NCBI GenBank assembly: GCA_049965815.1
Contig: JBMFVV010000007.1
Span: 4,363 to 68,362 of the forward strand
Direction of reading: 5' to 3'
Source: GCA-001856825 sp049965815
GTDB taxonomy: Archaea; Thermoplasmatota; Thermoplasmata; Thermoplasmatales; GCA-001856825
Length of the DNA stretch: 64,000 nucleotides
Shown here: piece by piece, positions 25,899 to 33,835 of the stretch
Position numbering within the stretch: the stretch's first letter is position 1
How the letters are laid out: each line of letters begins with the position of its first letter
Notes under the pieces: model-generated
What the model was told of the DNA's origin: nothing
What the model saw: the letters and a program-made list of their open reading frames with translations, nothing else
The model's database searches: none
Translations under genes and position numbers: made by a program

Positions 25899-27713
25899 TC
25901 ATATGAAATTACCGACATGGAAATGGGAAGAATCCTTCTTCTTGATGCTCCTGTTATATTCTATGATTGTAGTGATGAGCGAAAGATGACTAAAAGCCTG
26001 AGGGTAGTTGCCAAGATACCTGTGGGTTTTGAATTCGATCTCCTCTGGCAGAAGATTCACATCATTCAGCAGATCAGTGATCAACATGATCCCGTCGTGA
26101 GCTGCCTGCAGCTGGCCATTCTGTATCAAGTTCCTGATGTACCAGAATGAAACCATCAGGAATGCATTGTCCTCCCCCTTCAGCCCATCCTGGAGGGTGT
26201 ACCTCTTGAAGAGGAATTTTTCGGCCATCAATTGATCCTCTATTTCACTAAGTGTATTCCTGTAAACGTTATCTGCTAAAGTGCAAAAATCGAATAGAGG
26301 TAATCTCAACAGCGCTGCATCAACATCATCTGTTTCATAGCTCTGTTTGAAATATCCCTTGGATGAAACACCATTCCCATATATCTCTTCTCGCAGTGTC
26401 CTAGCCTCATTCATTATAGAGAAGGCATGATCCTCGTCTCCCATCTTGGAATAGAGCCAGGAAAGATCAGTCATTGCCTTCCAAGCCAGCGCTTTTGAGT
26501 ACACATAATTCCTCTTTTCTCCCCTGATCTCCCATATAGATGAATCAGGCTCTCTCCAGATGTTGAGTAGAGAATTTCCAATCAGGAATACCTTCTCCAG
26601 AGTATGTATGCTCAAAAACCCAGAATTCTCCAGAAGCATGCGCAGTGAAATGATTAGGGAAGCATACTGGTCAATTTGCAGTTGACTACTCGCATCATTT
26701 CCTATCCTGACTGGCGCAGAATTCATGTATCCCGCTAAATCTAGGCTTGTCTCTTCTAATATGGAATCTTCGCTCACCTTATAGATAGAAGTCAGTTTCC
26801 CATCCTTCTCGAATCTGTCAATTATGGAGAGGTAGAATTTAGTTGCCTCTTCTATGTATCCTAGCTGTACCAGCCCTTCTATCACATAGGCAGTGTCCCT
26901 AACCCACATGAACCTGTAGTCCCAATTCCTCTCCCCCCCAATTGCCTCAGGAAGAGACGTTGTTGGGGCGGCAACCATGAAATTGTTCGGTTCGAAGAAC
27001 AGCCCCTTGAGAGTCAGGAGTGATCTGTTAACTATATCGTAAAAGATCCCCTGATATTTGGATTTCATAAGCCATTCCTTCCAGAACCTCCTTGTTTGCC
27101 ATAGTCTGTCTTCGCTTGCAAACAGTTCGGGTGGATAGGCCTTCTTTAGATTGTGTGCCGTCACAAGCCACCTCACCTCTGTTGCGGGCAGCGTCACTGT
27201 CCCAGTTACACAGTTGTCCTCAACTTTTAGGTCGAAATCAGTAGAGAGGAACTGGCTGGATTTATCAGAATAAACCATGTAGCCTTTGGAATCTATCTTT
27301 TCAATTGATTTTCTGCTTCCGGAAGTGAACGGGTTGAAGTCGATCTCGATATCAACGTCAGCATACGTCTCTATTCTCCTATGAATCTCCGAGAAATATA
27401 CTGCGTGTTCAAAGCTCATAGGGAGGAAGTCCATTATCGAAAGTACCCTGTTCTTCTTGTTGGAAAACAGCGTGAAAAGGATGTTTGTATCAGGCTCATA
27501 GTATTGCCTGGATTCAAGATTTCTGTTTACTGGACGAATACTAAAGTAACCTCCCTTCTTCCTGTCAAGTATGGATGAGAAAACCATTTCAGAGTCAAAA
27601 TTGGGGAAGCAAGCAAAATCAACCTCACCTTGTTTTGAAACAAGTGCTGCGGTCCTATTATTCAAAAGAACGCCATGGTCTTCTATTCGAGGATATTCTG
27701 GGTCATTTGGCAC
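25899..27713 (-). CDS. GH15 glucoamylase/trehalase-family glycosidase
   Basis: 604 residues. The N-terminal beta domain begins YPRIEDHGVLLNNRTAALVSKQGEVDFACFP; the catalytic (alpha/alpha)6 barrel has GGERNWDYRFMWVRDTAYVIEGLVQLGY (about residues 257-285), and LLPEEIEFKTHRYLGNYPQAFSHLSLI at the end carries the candidate catalytic base region. No signal peptide is visible, so it is probably cytoplasmic. Archaeal members of this exact length include glucoamylases and the trehalases described from Thermoplasma; substrate cannot be fixed from sequence here. An AAGGTG site is four bases before the ATG. Confidence 0.88.
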   Translation of the reverse strand: MPNDPEYPRIEDHGVLLNNRTAALVSKQGEVDFACFPNFDSEMVFSSILDRKKGGYFSIRPVNRNLESRQYYEPDTNILFTLFSNKKNRVLSIMDFLPMSFEHAVYFSEIHRRIETYADVDIEIDFNPFTSGSRKSIEKIDSKGYMVYSDKSSQFLSTDFDLKVEDNCVTGTVTLPATEVRWLVTAHNLKKAYPPELFASEDRLWQTRRFWKEWLMKSKYQGIFYDIVNRSLLTLKGLFFEPNNFMVAAPTTSLPEAIGGERNWDYRFMWVRDTAYVIEGLVQLGYIEEATKFYLSIIDRFEKDGKLTSIYKVSEDSILEETSLDLAGYMNSAPVRIGNDASSQLQIDQYASLIISLRMLLENSGFLSIHTLEKVFLIGNSLLNIWREPDSSIWEIRGEKRNYVYSKALAWKAMTDLSWLYSKMGDEDHAFSIMNEARTLREEIYGNGVSSKGYFKQSYETDDVDAALLRLPLFDFCTLADNVYRNTLSEIEDQLMAEKFLFKRYTLQDGLKGEDNAFLMVSFWYIRNLIQNGQLQAAHDGIMLITDLLNDVNLLPEEIEFKTHRYLGNYPQAFSHLSLITTIIEYNRSIKKKDSSHFHVGNFI

Positions 27714-27895
27714 CTTACATTAACCGAATCTTCCTTTAAAATTTTCTCAATCGCATATTCTTAACGTATAATCTTGAAACAGTTGACTATTCGGCAGTGC
27801 CTCTTAAGTTCCAATTGAAAACGTCGTGATTTTAAAAAGTTACACGTTTAATCAAAATGGAATAAAATTGAAATTTTCAAAGATGGAGTGATGTT

Positions 27896-27928
27896 CAAGT
27901 GACCGAAAGAAACTAGGTTGGTCACTTG
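27896..27928. promoter_or_regulatory. Nine-base inverted repeat upstream of padR
   Basis: CAAGTGACC and GGTCACTTG form a perfect nine-base inverted repeat with a 15-base spacer, about 75 bases before the padR start. The 24-base centre-to-centre distance could suit a dimeric regulator. It lies outside any supported gene. Confidence 0.4.
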
Positions 27929-27954
27929 GCCAATGAAAAAAGTGGGTAATCTTG

Positions 27955-27981
27955 TATCGTTATCGAAACCGATATCGTTAT
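27955..27981. promoter_or_regulatory. Repeat and palindrome overlapping the padR promoter
   Basis: TATCGTTAT occurs twice (27955-27963 and 27973-27981, 18 bases apart) and between and across them TATCG-AAAC-CGATA is a palindrome (27961-27974). The second copy merges with the TATA-like TTATATG about 25 bases before the ATG. A protein bound here would block transcription factor access, consistent with autorepression by PadR. Confidence 0.5.
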
Positions 27982-28003
27982 ATGTACTGGTGCACTTACG
28001 AGT

Positions 28004-28540
28004 ATGGCTCCTGAAGAGGGCAAATGGAATAGAGGTATCCTCTTTTTCATAGTACTTTCAATGGCTAATGAAGGCCCGATCTACGGAAACCAGGTCTCGA
28101 ACATTATCAATGAAAAAACAGAAGGAGCGTGGAAGCCAAGTGCAGGCTCCATCTATCCTATTCTCCACGGGATGAGTCGAAAGGGCCTGATAAGAAAACA
28201 CGAAAAAGATGGCAAGGTAATGTATGAAATAACAGATGAGGGGAGGAACTTTGTTTTAAAGATCCGGGAGAGGCACTTTGAGCGATCTCCAATATCAAGG
28301 TTCATGGGAAAGTTGTGGATGGATTCAATGAGTCCAGAGGAAAGGACTAGATTTATTCTCATCTCCGCACAACACGCAGCAGATTCCTTGGTGGAAAACC
28401 TGAAGAGCATCAAGCAGGGGATTCAGAATCAGAAGCAGTATGAGGCGTTCTTATTGAGCTACGAGCTAGAGCTTGAAAGGACGCTAAAGATCCTCAGAGA
28501 CGAAAGAGAAAAACTAGTTCAAGTGCAAGAGGTGAAATAA
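28004..28540 (+). CDS. PadR-family transcription regulator
   Basis: 178 residues. The PadR winged helix is seen in ILFFIVLSMANEGPIYGNQVSNIINEKTEGAWKPSAGSIYPILHGMSRKGLIRKHEKDGKVMYEITDEGRNFV: the GSIYPILHGMSRKGLI segment is the recognition helix and the wing. The C-terminal part is helical (dimerisation). It is the first gene of an operon with an ABC ATPase (1-base overlap) and a permease, so it probably represses its own exporter until an effector binds. A repeat-rich operator overlaps its promoter. Confidence 0.9.
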   Translation: MAPEEGKWNRGILFFIVLSMANEGPIYGNQVSNIINEKTEGAWKPSAGSIYPILHGMSRKGLIRKHEKDGKVMYEITDEGRNFVLKIRERHFERSPISRFMGKLWMDSMSPEERTRFILISAQHAADSLVENLKSIKQGIQNQKQYEAFLLSYELELERTLKILRDEREKLVQVQEVK

Positions 28541-29538
28541 TGGATGGAACAATAATAGAAACAAAAAATCTGACAAAAATTTATAATGGGAACATAAAAG
28601 CGGTATCTGAACTGAATATATCCATAAAAGAGGGGGAGATATACGGTCTAGCTGGACCAAACGGGGCTGGCAAGACAACAACGATCAACATGCTCATAAC
28701 AAGGATTGCACCTACGAGTGGAACAGCCATTGTGGGTGGTTTTGATATAGTAAAGGATTCACTTGCAGTAAGAAGGTTGATTGGTGTTGTACCACAGGAC
28801 TTCACAGCGGACGAGGACCTGACGGGCAGGGAGAATATAATGATGGTTTCTCAGTTCTACGATGTGCCAAAGGCAAAGGCCAGAGAGAACATAGGAAGTT
28901 TATTGAAGCTAGTGGAATTGGAAGATGCTGCAGATAGGCTTGTAAGAACATATTCTGGTGGAATGAGAAAGAGGCTTGAGCTAATAATAGGCCTGGTACA
29001 CGAACCAAAGATACTGTTCCTTGATGAACCAACACTAGGATTGGACATTCAGACCAGGACACAGATGTGGAACTATGTTCGTGAGATCCAACAGAAGCTA
29101 AATGTTACCATAATACTAACCTCACATTACCTGGAGGAGATAGATGCGCTTGCTGGAAAGGTATCCATAATAGACCACGGCAAGGTGCTGATAACTGGTA
29201 GCCCTTCAGAACTTAAGGCTTCTCTTAAAGGCGATATAATAACGATGACACTGACGGACCAGAAATCAGCAGATCTTATGAAGACTGTCCCTGATGTGAT
29301 TGAAGTGGTGGATGCAGGACCTAATTCAGTCAAGATAAAAGTGGCAGATGCCGATGAAGCTCTTCCCAGAGTTATAAATTTCATATCGCAGCATGAGCTT
29401 TCAACAATAAAGCTCACAGTTCAAAAACCATCTCTGGATGAGGTCTTCCTGGAGTATACTGGCAGGTCAATAAGGGATGATGAAGGAGGAATGGACAGAA
29501 TGAAGAATGCAATGAACATGAGGAGGGCAAGACAATGA
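28540..29538 (+). CDS. ABC exporter ATPase (DrrA/CcmA type)
   Basis: 332 residues. Walker A GPNGAGKTT near residue 38, Q-loop VPQDFTADEDLTG, signature YSGGMRKRLEL, Walker B ILFLDEPTLGLD and H-loop LTSHYLEE are all intact. A 100-residue C-terminal domain of the DrrA type follows (SLDEVFLEYTGRSIRDDE). It energises export of an unknown compound through the ABC-2 permease encoded next with a four-base overlap. Translational coupling to padR is indicated by the TAATG junction. Confidence 0.93.
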   Translation: MDGTIIETKNLTKIYNGNIKAVSELNISIKEGEIYGLAGPNGAGKTTTINMLITRIAPTSGTAIVGGFDIVKDSLAVRRLIGVVPQDFTADEDLTGRENIMMVSQFYDVPKAKARENIGSLLKLVELEDAADRLVRTYSGGMRKRLELIIGLVHEPKILFLDEPTLGLDIQTRTQMWNYVREIQQKLNVTIILTSHYLEEIDALAGKVSIIDHGKVLITGSPSELKASLKGDIITMTLTDQKSADLMKTVPDVIEVVDAGPNSVKIKVADADEALPRVINFISQHELSTIKLTVQKPSLDEVFLEYTGRSIRDDEGGMDRMKNAMNMRRARQ

Positions 29539-30353
29539 GTGGTCTTTGGCCATTGACAGTCAGGGAACTAAAGAAGTGGGTAAGAAATCCAACATTCTTC
29601 TTTACGGGGCTTATCCAGCCAATATTCTGGATCGCCCTCTTCGGAAGTGCGTTCGATATCACGAAATTCCTATCAGGTCCCTCTGGCAGTGCGGCAGCAA
29701 GTTATTTACTCGACGGCGCCCCGAACTACATAACCTACATAGTTGGCGGTGTTTTGACGACGATGGGTCTCTTCACAGCGATGTTTGCAGGGACGCAGAT
29801 AATCTTTGACAGGAGACTGGGTCCAATGGGAAGATTCCTTTCGTCCCCTATACGGAGAAGTTCCATAGTATTCTCCAAAATCATATCGTCAGTAATCAGA
29901 ATATTGCCGCAGGTAGTGATTCTCGTGGTAGCAGCTTACCTCATACCAAATGGGTTGAAGTTTGTGCACGGATTTACAATAGTGGATGTCCTGGTCATGG
30001 CAACTGCAATAATCCTGATCGCTTTCATATTCTCGTCTATTTTCAGTGTCATTGCCACCAGAATGACAAATATGCAGTCAATATTCGGTATCGTTAACCT
30101 GGTCAACCTGCCGCTTATGTTCGTAAGCTATGCTATGTTTTCAAGGGCGATGATGGCAGACTGGCTTGGAAATATCGCCCAATACAATCCTGTATCCTGG
30201 TCAGCCGAAGCAATACGGACAGTGATCATAAACGGAAGTTTGACCTCTTCTCAATGGGTTCAGGAAGGAAGATGGCTGGGGGCACTTGCAGCTCTCGCAG
30301 CAGGTCTTCTCTTGATGACATACTATCTTGTTGAGAAGGAAATTAGGGATTGA
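29535..30353 (+). CDS. ABC-2 type exporter permease
   Basis: 272 residues with six predicted membrane helices: after the N-terminal ELKKWVRNPTFFF elbow come FTGLIQPIFWIALFGSAF, ITYIVGGVLTTMGLFTAMFAG, IRILPQVVILVVAAYLI, VLVMATAIILIAFIFSSIFSV, MQSIFGIVNLVNLPLMFVSYAMF and a last helix near LAALAAGLLLMTYYLV. The GPMGRFLSSPIRRSSIVFSKI segment is the typical ABC-2 coupling region. It forms the pore with the upstream ATPase. It ends at a stem-loop terminator. Confidence 0.92.
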   Translation: MSGLWPLTVRELKKWVRNPTFFFTGLIQPIFWIALFGSAFDITKFLSGPSGSAAASYLLDGAPNYITYIVGGVLTTMGLFTAMFAGTQIIFDRRLGPMGRFLSSPIRRSSIVFSKIISSVIRILPQVVILVVAAYLIPNGLKFVHGFTIVDVLVMATAIILIAFIFSSIFSVIATRMTNMQSIFGIVNLVNLPLMFVSYAMFSRAMMADWLGNIAQYNPVSWSAEAIRTVIINGSLTSSQWVQEGRWLGALAALAAGLLLMTYYLVEKEIRD

Positions 30354-30361
30354 AAGCAGGA

Positions 30362-30392
30362 GAGGTAATCTAAACTATTACCTCCATTTTTT
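30362..30392 (+). terminator. Stem-loop terminator after the exporter operon
   Basis: GAGGTAAT (30362-30369) and ATTACCTC (30377-30384) form a perfect eight-base stem with a seven-base loop, followed by CATTTTTT. It is nine bases past the permease stop, an unusually bacterial-looking terminator for an archaeon. Confidence 0.75.
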
Positions 30393-30403
30393 ATTGATTT
30401 GTC

Positions 30404-30409
30404 TTTTGT
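30404..30409. repeat. Left target-site duplication of IS1634-like element
   Basis: TTTTGT here is repeated exactly at 32018-32023, on the outer edges of the terminal inverted repeats. Confidence 0.75.
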
Positions 30410-30437
30410 CCTATCTTCGCCCTGTTTTATCACTACA
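30410..30437. repeat. Left terminal inverted repeat
   Basis: 28 bases beginning CCTATCTTCGCCCTG and continuing to TATCACTACA; it pairs with 31990-32017 with two mismatches (positions 5 and 18). Confidence 0.8.
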
Positions 30438-31913
30438 ACTCTATCTTGAGCTTCTCCAGGAGCTCCCTCTGCTCCTTCGTGTATTCCGCATGTGAATGAG
30501 AGCCATCTGAATACACAACCTCCATTATCCCAGATATTGTCTTCAGTGCCTGGTTGTATGAAATGCAGCACTTCTCAGATATCATCGCAACAAGGGTGTA
30601 TCCCAGGATTGTTAAGAAAAGCCTTGCCCTTGTTCCTCCCTCTGATCTGGAGAAGAATGGTTCCAGGTGAGGCTTGATGTGTGAGAACGCCTTCTCCACT
30701 ATATCCTTCTCCCTGTATATCCTGAGAAGTTCATTTGCAGCTATGCCTGTGTTTGTTATCAGCACTGTATACCCGAACCTGTTTGTCTTTCGTTGAATAG
30801 CTTTGTGCTTCAGCTCATATGAGAATTTCATATCATTGAAATCATACTTCACATCCACTAGATTCGAGAAACCCTTCAGTTCCTCTTCCACCGTCTTTGC
30901 CATATCGCTCTGTGACTGGAACTTCTTCCCCCTCAGGACATCGAGATTCTTCTCCATCTCAGAGAGATTGTAATAGAAGGATTCAAGCCTCCTTGTTCTG
31001 AGTCTTGGGGAGAAGAACACCACGTACCTGTAACCATTAATCCTCTTCTCCCTGAGAAATATGGTCTCATCATCGTACTGGAAGAAGTTGCGGGAATTCT
31101 CTATGTCCTTGTTCTCCAGTATGAGTTCATCGTGCATTGCCACGGTGGATGGGAGAGCAGCTATCACACCGTAGTTCTTCAATTCCTTCACATTTTCGCT
31201 ACTATAGAACCCCCTGTCCATGACTATCAGTATGGAGGATATCCCGAAGTCCTTGAGCTCCATGGTGAAGGTGCTTATCGTTGCAACTGATGGAATGCTC
31301 CCTGCAAGGGGTCGGTGGTGCACCGGTATTCCTCCCTTCCTGGTAACAGCTAAAACGAAGTTTATCTCCCTGTTCTCCCCATTCAAGTGATAGTAGTGAC
31401 CGTACCTGGCCAGATCGTTCTCCGCTCCGTAGTATCTTATGGCGGAGAGGTCGTAAACTATCCCGGAGGAGCCATTGATCTCTCGAGTATTGATACGATG
31501 TCAGGATCCTTTCTGCCAACAAGATCCACTATGTCCCTCACCTCCTTCTCCTTCAGTTCCGGTATTCCAGTATGGATGTGGATGGAATGCTCCCTTCCTG
31601 CAATGAATTCCGCAGCAAGCATCACTACCTTCATTGCTGCCTGGGGGATGCTGGTCAACCCAACAAGGGCATCCTCATACTCCATGGTGAAACCATTGTC
31701 TTCAGCAACACGGAATAAGATGTAGGCAGATGAGTCCAGCACCTTCCTTATCTCCCTCCTGTATTTAGGTGGAAGAACCTCCCTCTTCCCGTTTCTCTCC
31801 ACCTCCTTTCCAAGGTACCTTACGGCCTGCTTCACCCTTCCCCTCTCCCTGTATGATCTCACCTCATACAGGTAGGTGTGGCCATTCTTCACTATCTTCC
31901 TCGTGAAGGTCAT
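30433..31913 (-). pseudogene. IS1634-like transposase, split by one frameshift
   Basis: The N-terminal part (31913-31458, 151 residues) opens MTFTRKIVKNGHTYLYEVRSY, typical of this family, and ends at a TAG at 31458-31460. In the -1 frame from about 31473 the protein continues INGSSGIVYDLSAIRYYGA and runs on to 30433 (including residues GYHYHLNGEN-type sequence and the internal ATG at 31386). The second part carries the catalytic SILIVMDRGFYS Asp and a YREKDIVEKAFSHIKPHL segment that supplies the Glu region. Joined, the product would be about 490 residues. No obvious A- or T-rich slippery heptamer lies at the junction, so mutation is more likely than programmed frameshifting, but the latter is not excluded. 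Confidence 0.8.
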
Positions 31914-31989
31914 GTAATGATTATGACATCACACTCTGTATAAGCCTTTTTGATACCAAACACAGTAAAATACTAGTTCAGTTGAAAAG

Positions 31990-32017
31990 TGTAGTGATAT
32001 AACAGGGCGAAGTTAGG
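31990..32017. repeat. Right terminal inverted repeat
   Basis: Inverse copy of 30410-30437; it ends GGGCGAAGTTAGG at 32017, followed directly by the second TTTTGT duplication. Confidence 0.8.
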
Positions 32018-32023
32018 TTTTGT
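32018..32023. repeat. Right target-site duplication of IS1634-like element
   Basis: TTTTGT, identical to 30404-30409. Confidence 0.75.
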
Positions 32024-32144
32024 CTCAACTGCAGCAAAACAGGAAATAACACTCCTCACTCTAAATGATAAATTACGAGGTTCTCAATTTCCATGATCCT
32101 TCTATAGAAATACCCTAATTTCTCACCTTCTACGTAAGGAGGAG

Positions 32145-32258
32145 ATGACTAAACTGACAGGTCTAATTTGTAATAGCTTTTGCCCAAGAATTTCCCGTAA
32201 TAGGATAGATTGTGGAGGGTGTCCCATGGGATATCTACGTGAAATTCTTTCCAAATAA
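32145..32258 (+). CDS. Possible 37-residue four-cysteine protein
   Basis: In the 321 bases between the IS and the antiporter remnant a 37-codon frame starts at ATG 32145, directly after AAGGAGGAG. It encodes MTKLTGLICNSFCP and, later, IDCGGCPMGYLREILSK: cysteines at 9, 13, 23 and 26 in a C-x3-C and C-x2-C arrangement that could bind zinc or an Fe-S cluster. The ribosome site is very close to the ATG, which lowers confidence. No known family is claimed. The rest of this gap shows nothing clear. Confidence 0.4.
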   Translation: MTKLTGLICNSFCPRISRNRIDCGGCPMGYLREILSK

Positions 32259-32338
32259 ATGTTGTGAGATTTTAAGGAGCAATTTCCTTAATTGGGATAA
32301 GCAATCACTACTATGCATCCAGAATCGTATAACGACCT

Positions 32339-33427
32339 TTATGAATATTCGATTTTGCTATCAAGGGACCGTTGAAAGACGAATGTGAATACTATTGCCA
32401 TTATCACTGTTGCAATTACAGCCACTGAATAATATGTGTTGTTTATGAAGCCTTTTGACAGTGCTATAGAAGCTATGATTATGCCCACAGCACCTCTTAC
32501 ACCGAAAATTCCAAGCGACACTGTGGGCTTTATGCTCTTCATGTACTTTTTTGAAAACTTATACGCTGCAAAACCGCCTATGACTGTTGTGATCACTAAA
32601 AGCACAATCAAGTATGGTACAGTGTAAAACGGGATTATTGATACTTCGAGACCGGATATGCTGAAGAAAAGAGGAACAAAGAAGCTGCTGTTAATGCGCT
32701 GGAAAGTTCTCTTGAGAATTCCATAGGTATGCTCCCCGAAAGTGTTTTGATGGATGATTAACCCTGAAAAGAAGGCCCCAAGGACAAAAGTTATGCCTAT
32801 GTACTCGAAAAGCACGGATGCAGCGAGTCCCATCAATATGACTCCTGCAAAAATAATACTCTCCCTACCTTTCCTACTGAACATATCAAATCTACGAATC
32901 AGGAGCTCTGACTTTGATTTCAAGTACATATCAAGAAAGTACAGTGCTATCACGAAAGCCGCTAGTAGAGCAGAATCCAGAGCTACGGTTAAAGGTGCCT
33001 TGTGAAACGAGACCAAGATTATGAATGCAACCGCATCACTCATTGCAACCCCACCAAGGAGTCGGAAACCATCTTCAGTTCTTATGAGGCCAGATTGGAC
33101 GAGCAACACTGATGTTATTGAAATGGAGGGAATGCTTACTGCAAGGGAGGTGCTCACCGCCTCTAGATAAGGGAGTTTAAACATGAAAATGGAAACTACG
33201 GACATAACTACGAACGGGACTATGAACGAGGTGACTGCAAATCCCGTCACGTACCTTATGTTCTTCGAGAAAATGTCTGAAGAAGCTTCTACACCTATCT
33301 GGAGAATAATAAAAAAGAGGGCAAGTGTGCTGATAGTGGTAAGGTTGGAAGAAGGAAGTACTATCCCGGATACTGCCGGTCCAAGCAATATTCCAGCCAG
33401 TATTGCCCCTACTATCTCGGGAAGGGA
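32339..33427 (-). pseudogene. Cation:proton antiporter (CPA2 type), 5' end lost to an IS
   Basis: About 362 codons remain, a Kef/NhaP2-like transporter. The frame runs SLPEIVGAILAGILLGPAVSG then many membrane helices (LALFFIILQIGVEA, FAVTSFIVPFVVMSVVSIFMF, FAGVILMGLAASVLFEYIG, LGIFGVRGAVGIIIASIALS). The segment SLPEIVGAILAGILLGP is the second conserved block of CPA2 proteins, which normally follows about 25-35 residues with the first helix. Here coding runs without ATG straight into the end of the IS5-like element at 33428. TTG 33388 could restart translation but would drop half of this block. The DNA on the far side of the IS does not encode the missing helix. Confidence 0.75.
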
Positions 33428-33446
33428 TGCTGTGTTTAATGAAGAT
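33428..33446. repeat. Left terminal inverted repeat of IS5-like element
   Basis: TGCTGTGTTTAATGAAGAT; matches the inverse of 34845-34863 at 18 of 19 positions. Confidence 0.7.
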
Positions 33447-33455
33447 TAGAATAAT

Positions 33456-33779
33456 CTAATCCGTGCCCTTGTTATCACTACCATTCAGAATATCCTCCTC
33501 CTTCTTCGAGAGGTCTACTGACCATGAGTGCACCTTTGCCTTGTTGGACCTGAGGAATCTTATCACTTTATTGCTGTTCTTTGTATCCACAGCTATAACT
33601 CCGTTTGCATACTTTATGTGCCTTATCCCGTCTAGGAATCCAGGTATCCTTGAGTGGTATCTACCGTAGTGGGAGTAGTTGTTGTATCCGTAGAGCTTCC
33701 TGTAGAATCTGGAGTAGGATGCAGCTGTTACACCCTCACTCGATCTTTCCACCCTGAATACGATCAGTGTGCCCTTCAC
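33456..33779 (-). CDS. Unknown 107-residue gene carried by the IS5-like element
   Basis: Encoded inside the inverted repeats, divergent from the transposase. I choose GTG 33779 (KGTLIVFRVERSSEG) because a TTTATATCC box is about 25-30 bases upstream and AGGAAG precedes it; a longer frame starting at 33884 overlaps the transposase start and has implausible sequence. The protein is Tyr- and basic-rich with a middle YGYNNYSHYGRYHSRIPGF. The strand/helix alternation (GTLIVFRV, AASYSRFYRKLYG, GVIAVDTKNSNKVIRFLRS, KVHSWSVDLS) looks like a beta-alpha-beta-beta-alpha-beta ferredoxin-like fold. I do not recognise the family. A role in transposition control or target choice is possible. Confidence 0.65.
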   Translation of the reverse strand: MKGTLIVFRVERSSEGVTAASYSRFYRKLYGYNNYSHYGRYHSRIPGFLDGIRHIKYANGVIAVDTKNSNKVIRFLRSNKAKVHSWSVDLSKKEEDILNGSDNKGTD

Positions 33780-33811
33780 CTTCCTTTCATCTGTTCTTAG
33801 GATATAAATAT

Positions 33812-33835
33812 ATGACTGTATGCAATAACAGTCAT
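33812..33835. promoter_or_regulatory. Inverted repeat over the transposase start codon
   Basis: ATGACTGT (33812-33819) and ACAGTCAT (33828-33835) are perfect eight-base arms with an eight-base spacer; the right arm overlaps the transposase ATG at 33834. The flanking GATATAAATAT is a TATA box. It could be an operator or an RNA hairpin that masks the start codon. Confidence 0.6.

Larger units (their letters stand above)
30410..32017 (-). mobile_element. IS1634-like insertion sequence, 1608 bp, complete ends
   Basis: The ends are 28-base inverted repeats (30410-30437 and 31990-32017) starting CCTA, matching at 26 of 28 positions, flanked by the six-base direct repeat TTTTGT. The transposase runs right to left and its stop lies inside the left repeat. 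Size, target duplication length and transposase type fit the IS1634 branch of the IS4 group. The transposase frame is interrupted once, so this copy may be inactive or use frameshifting. Confidence 0.85.
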
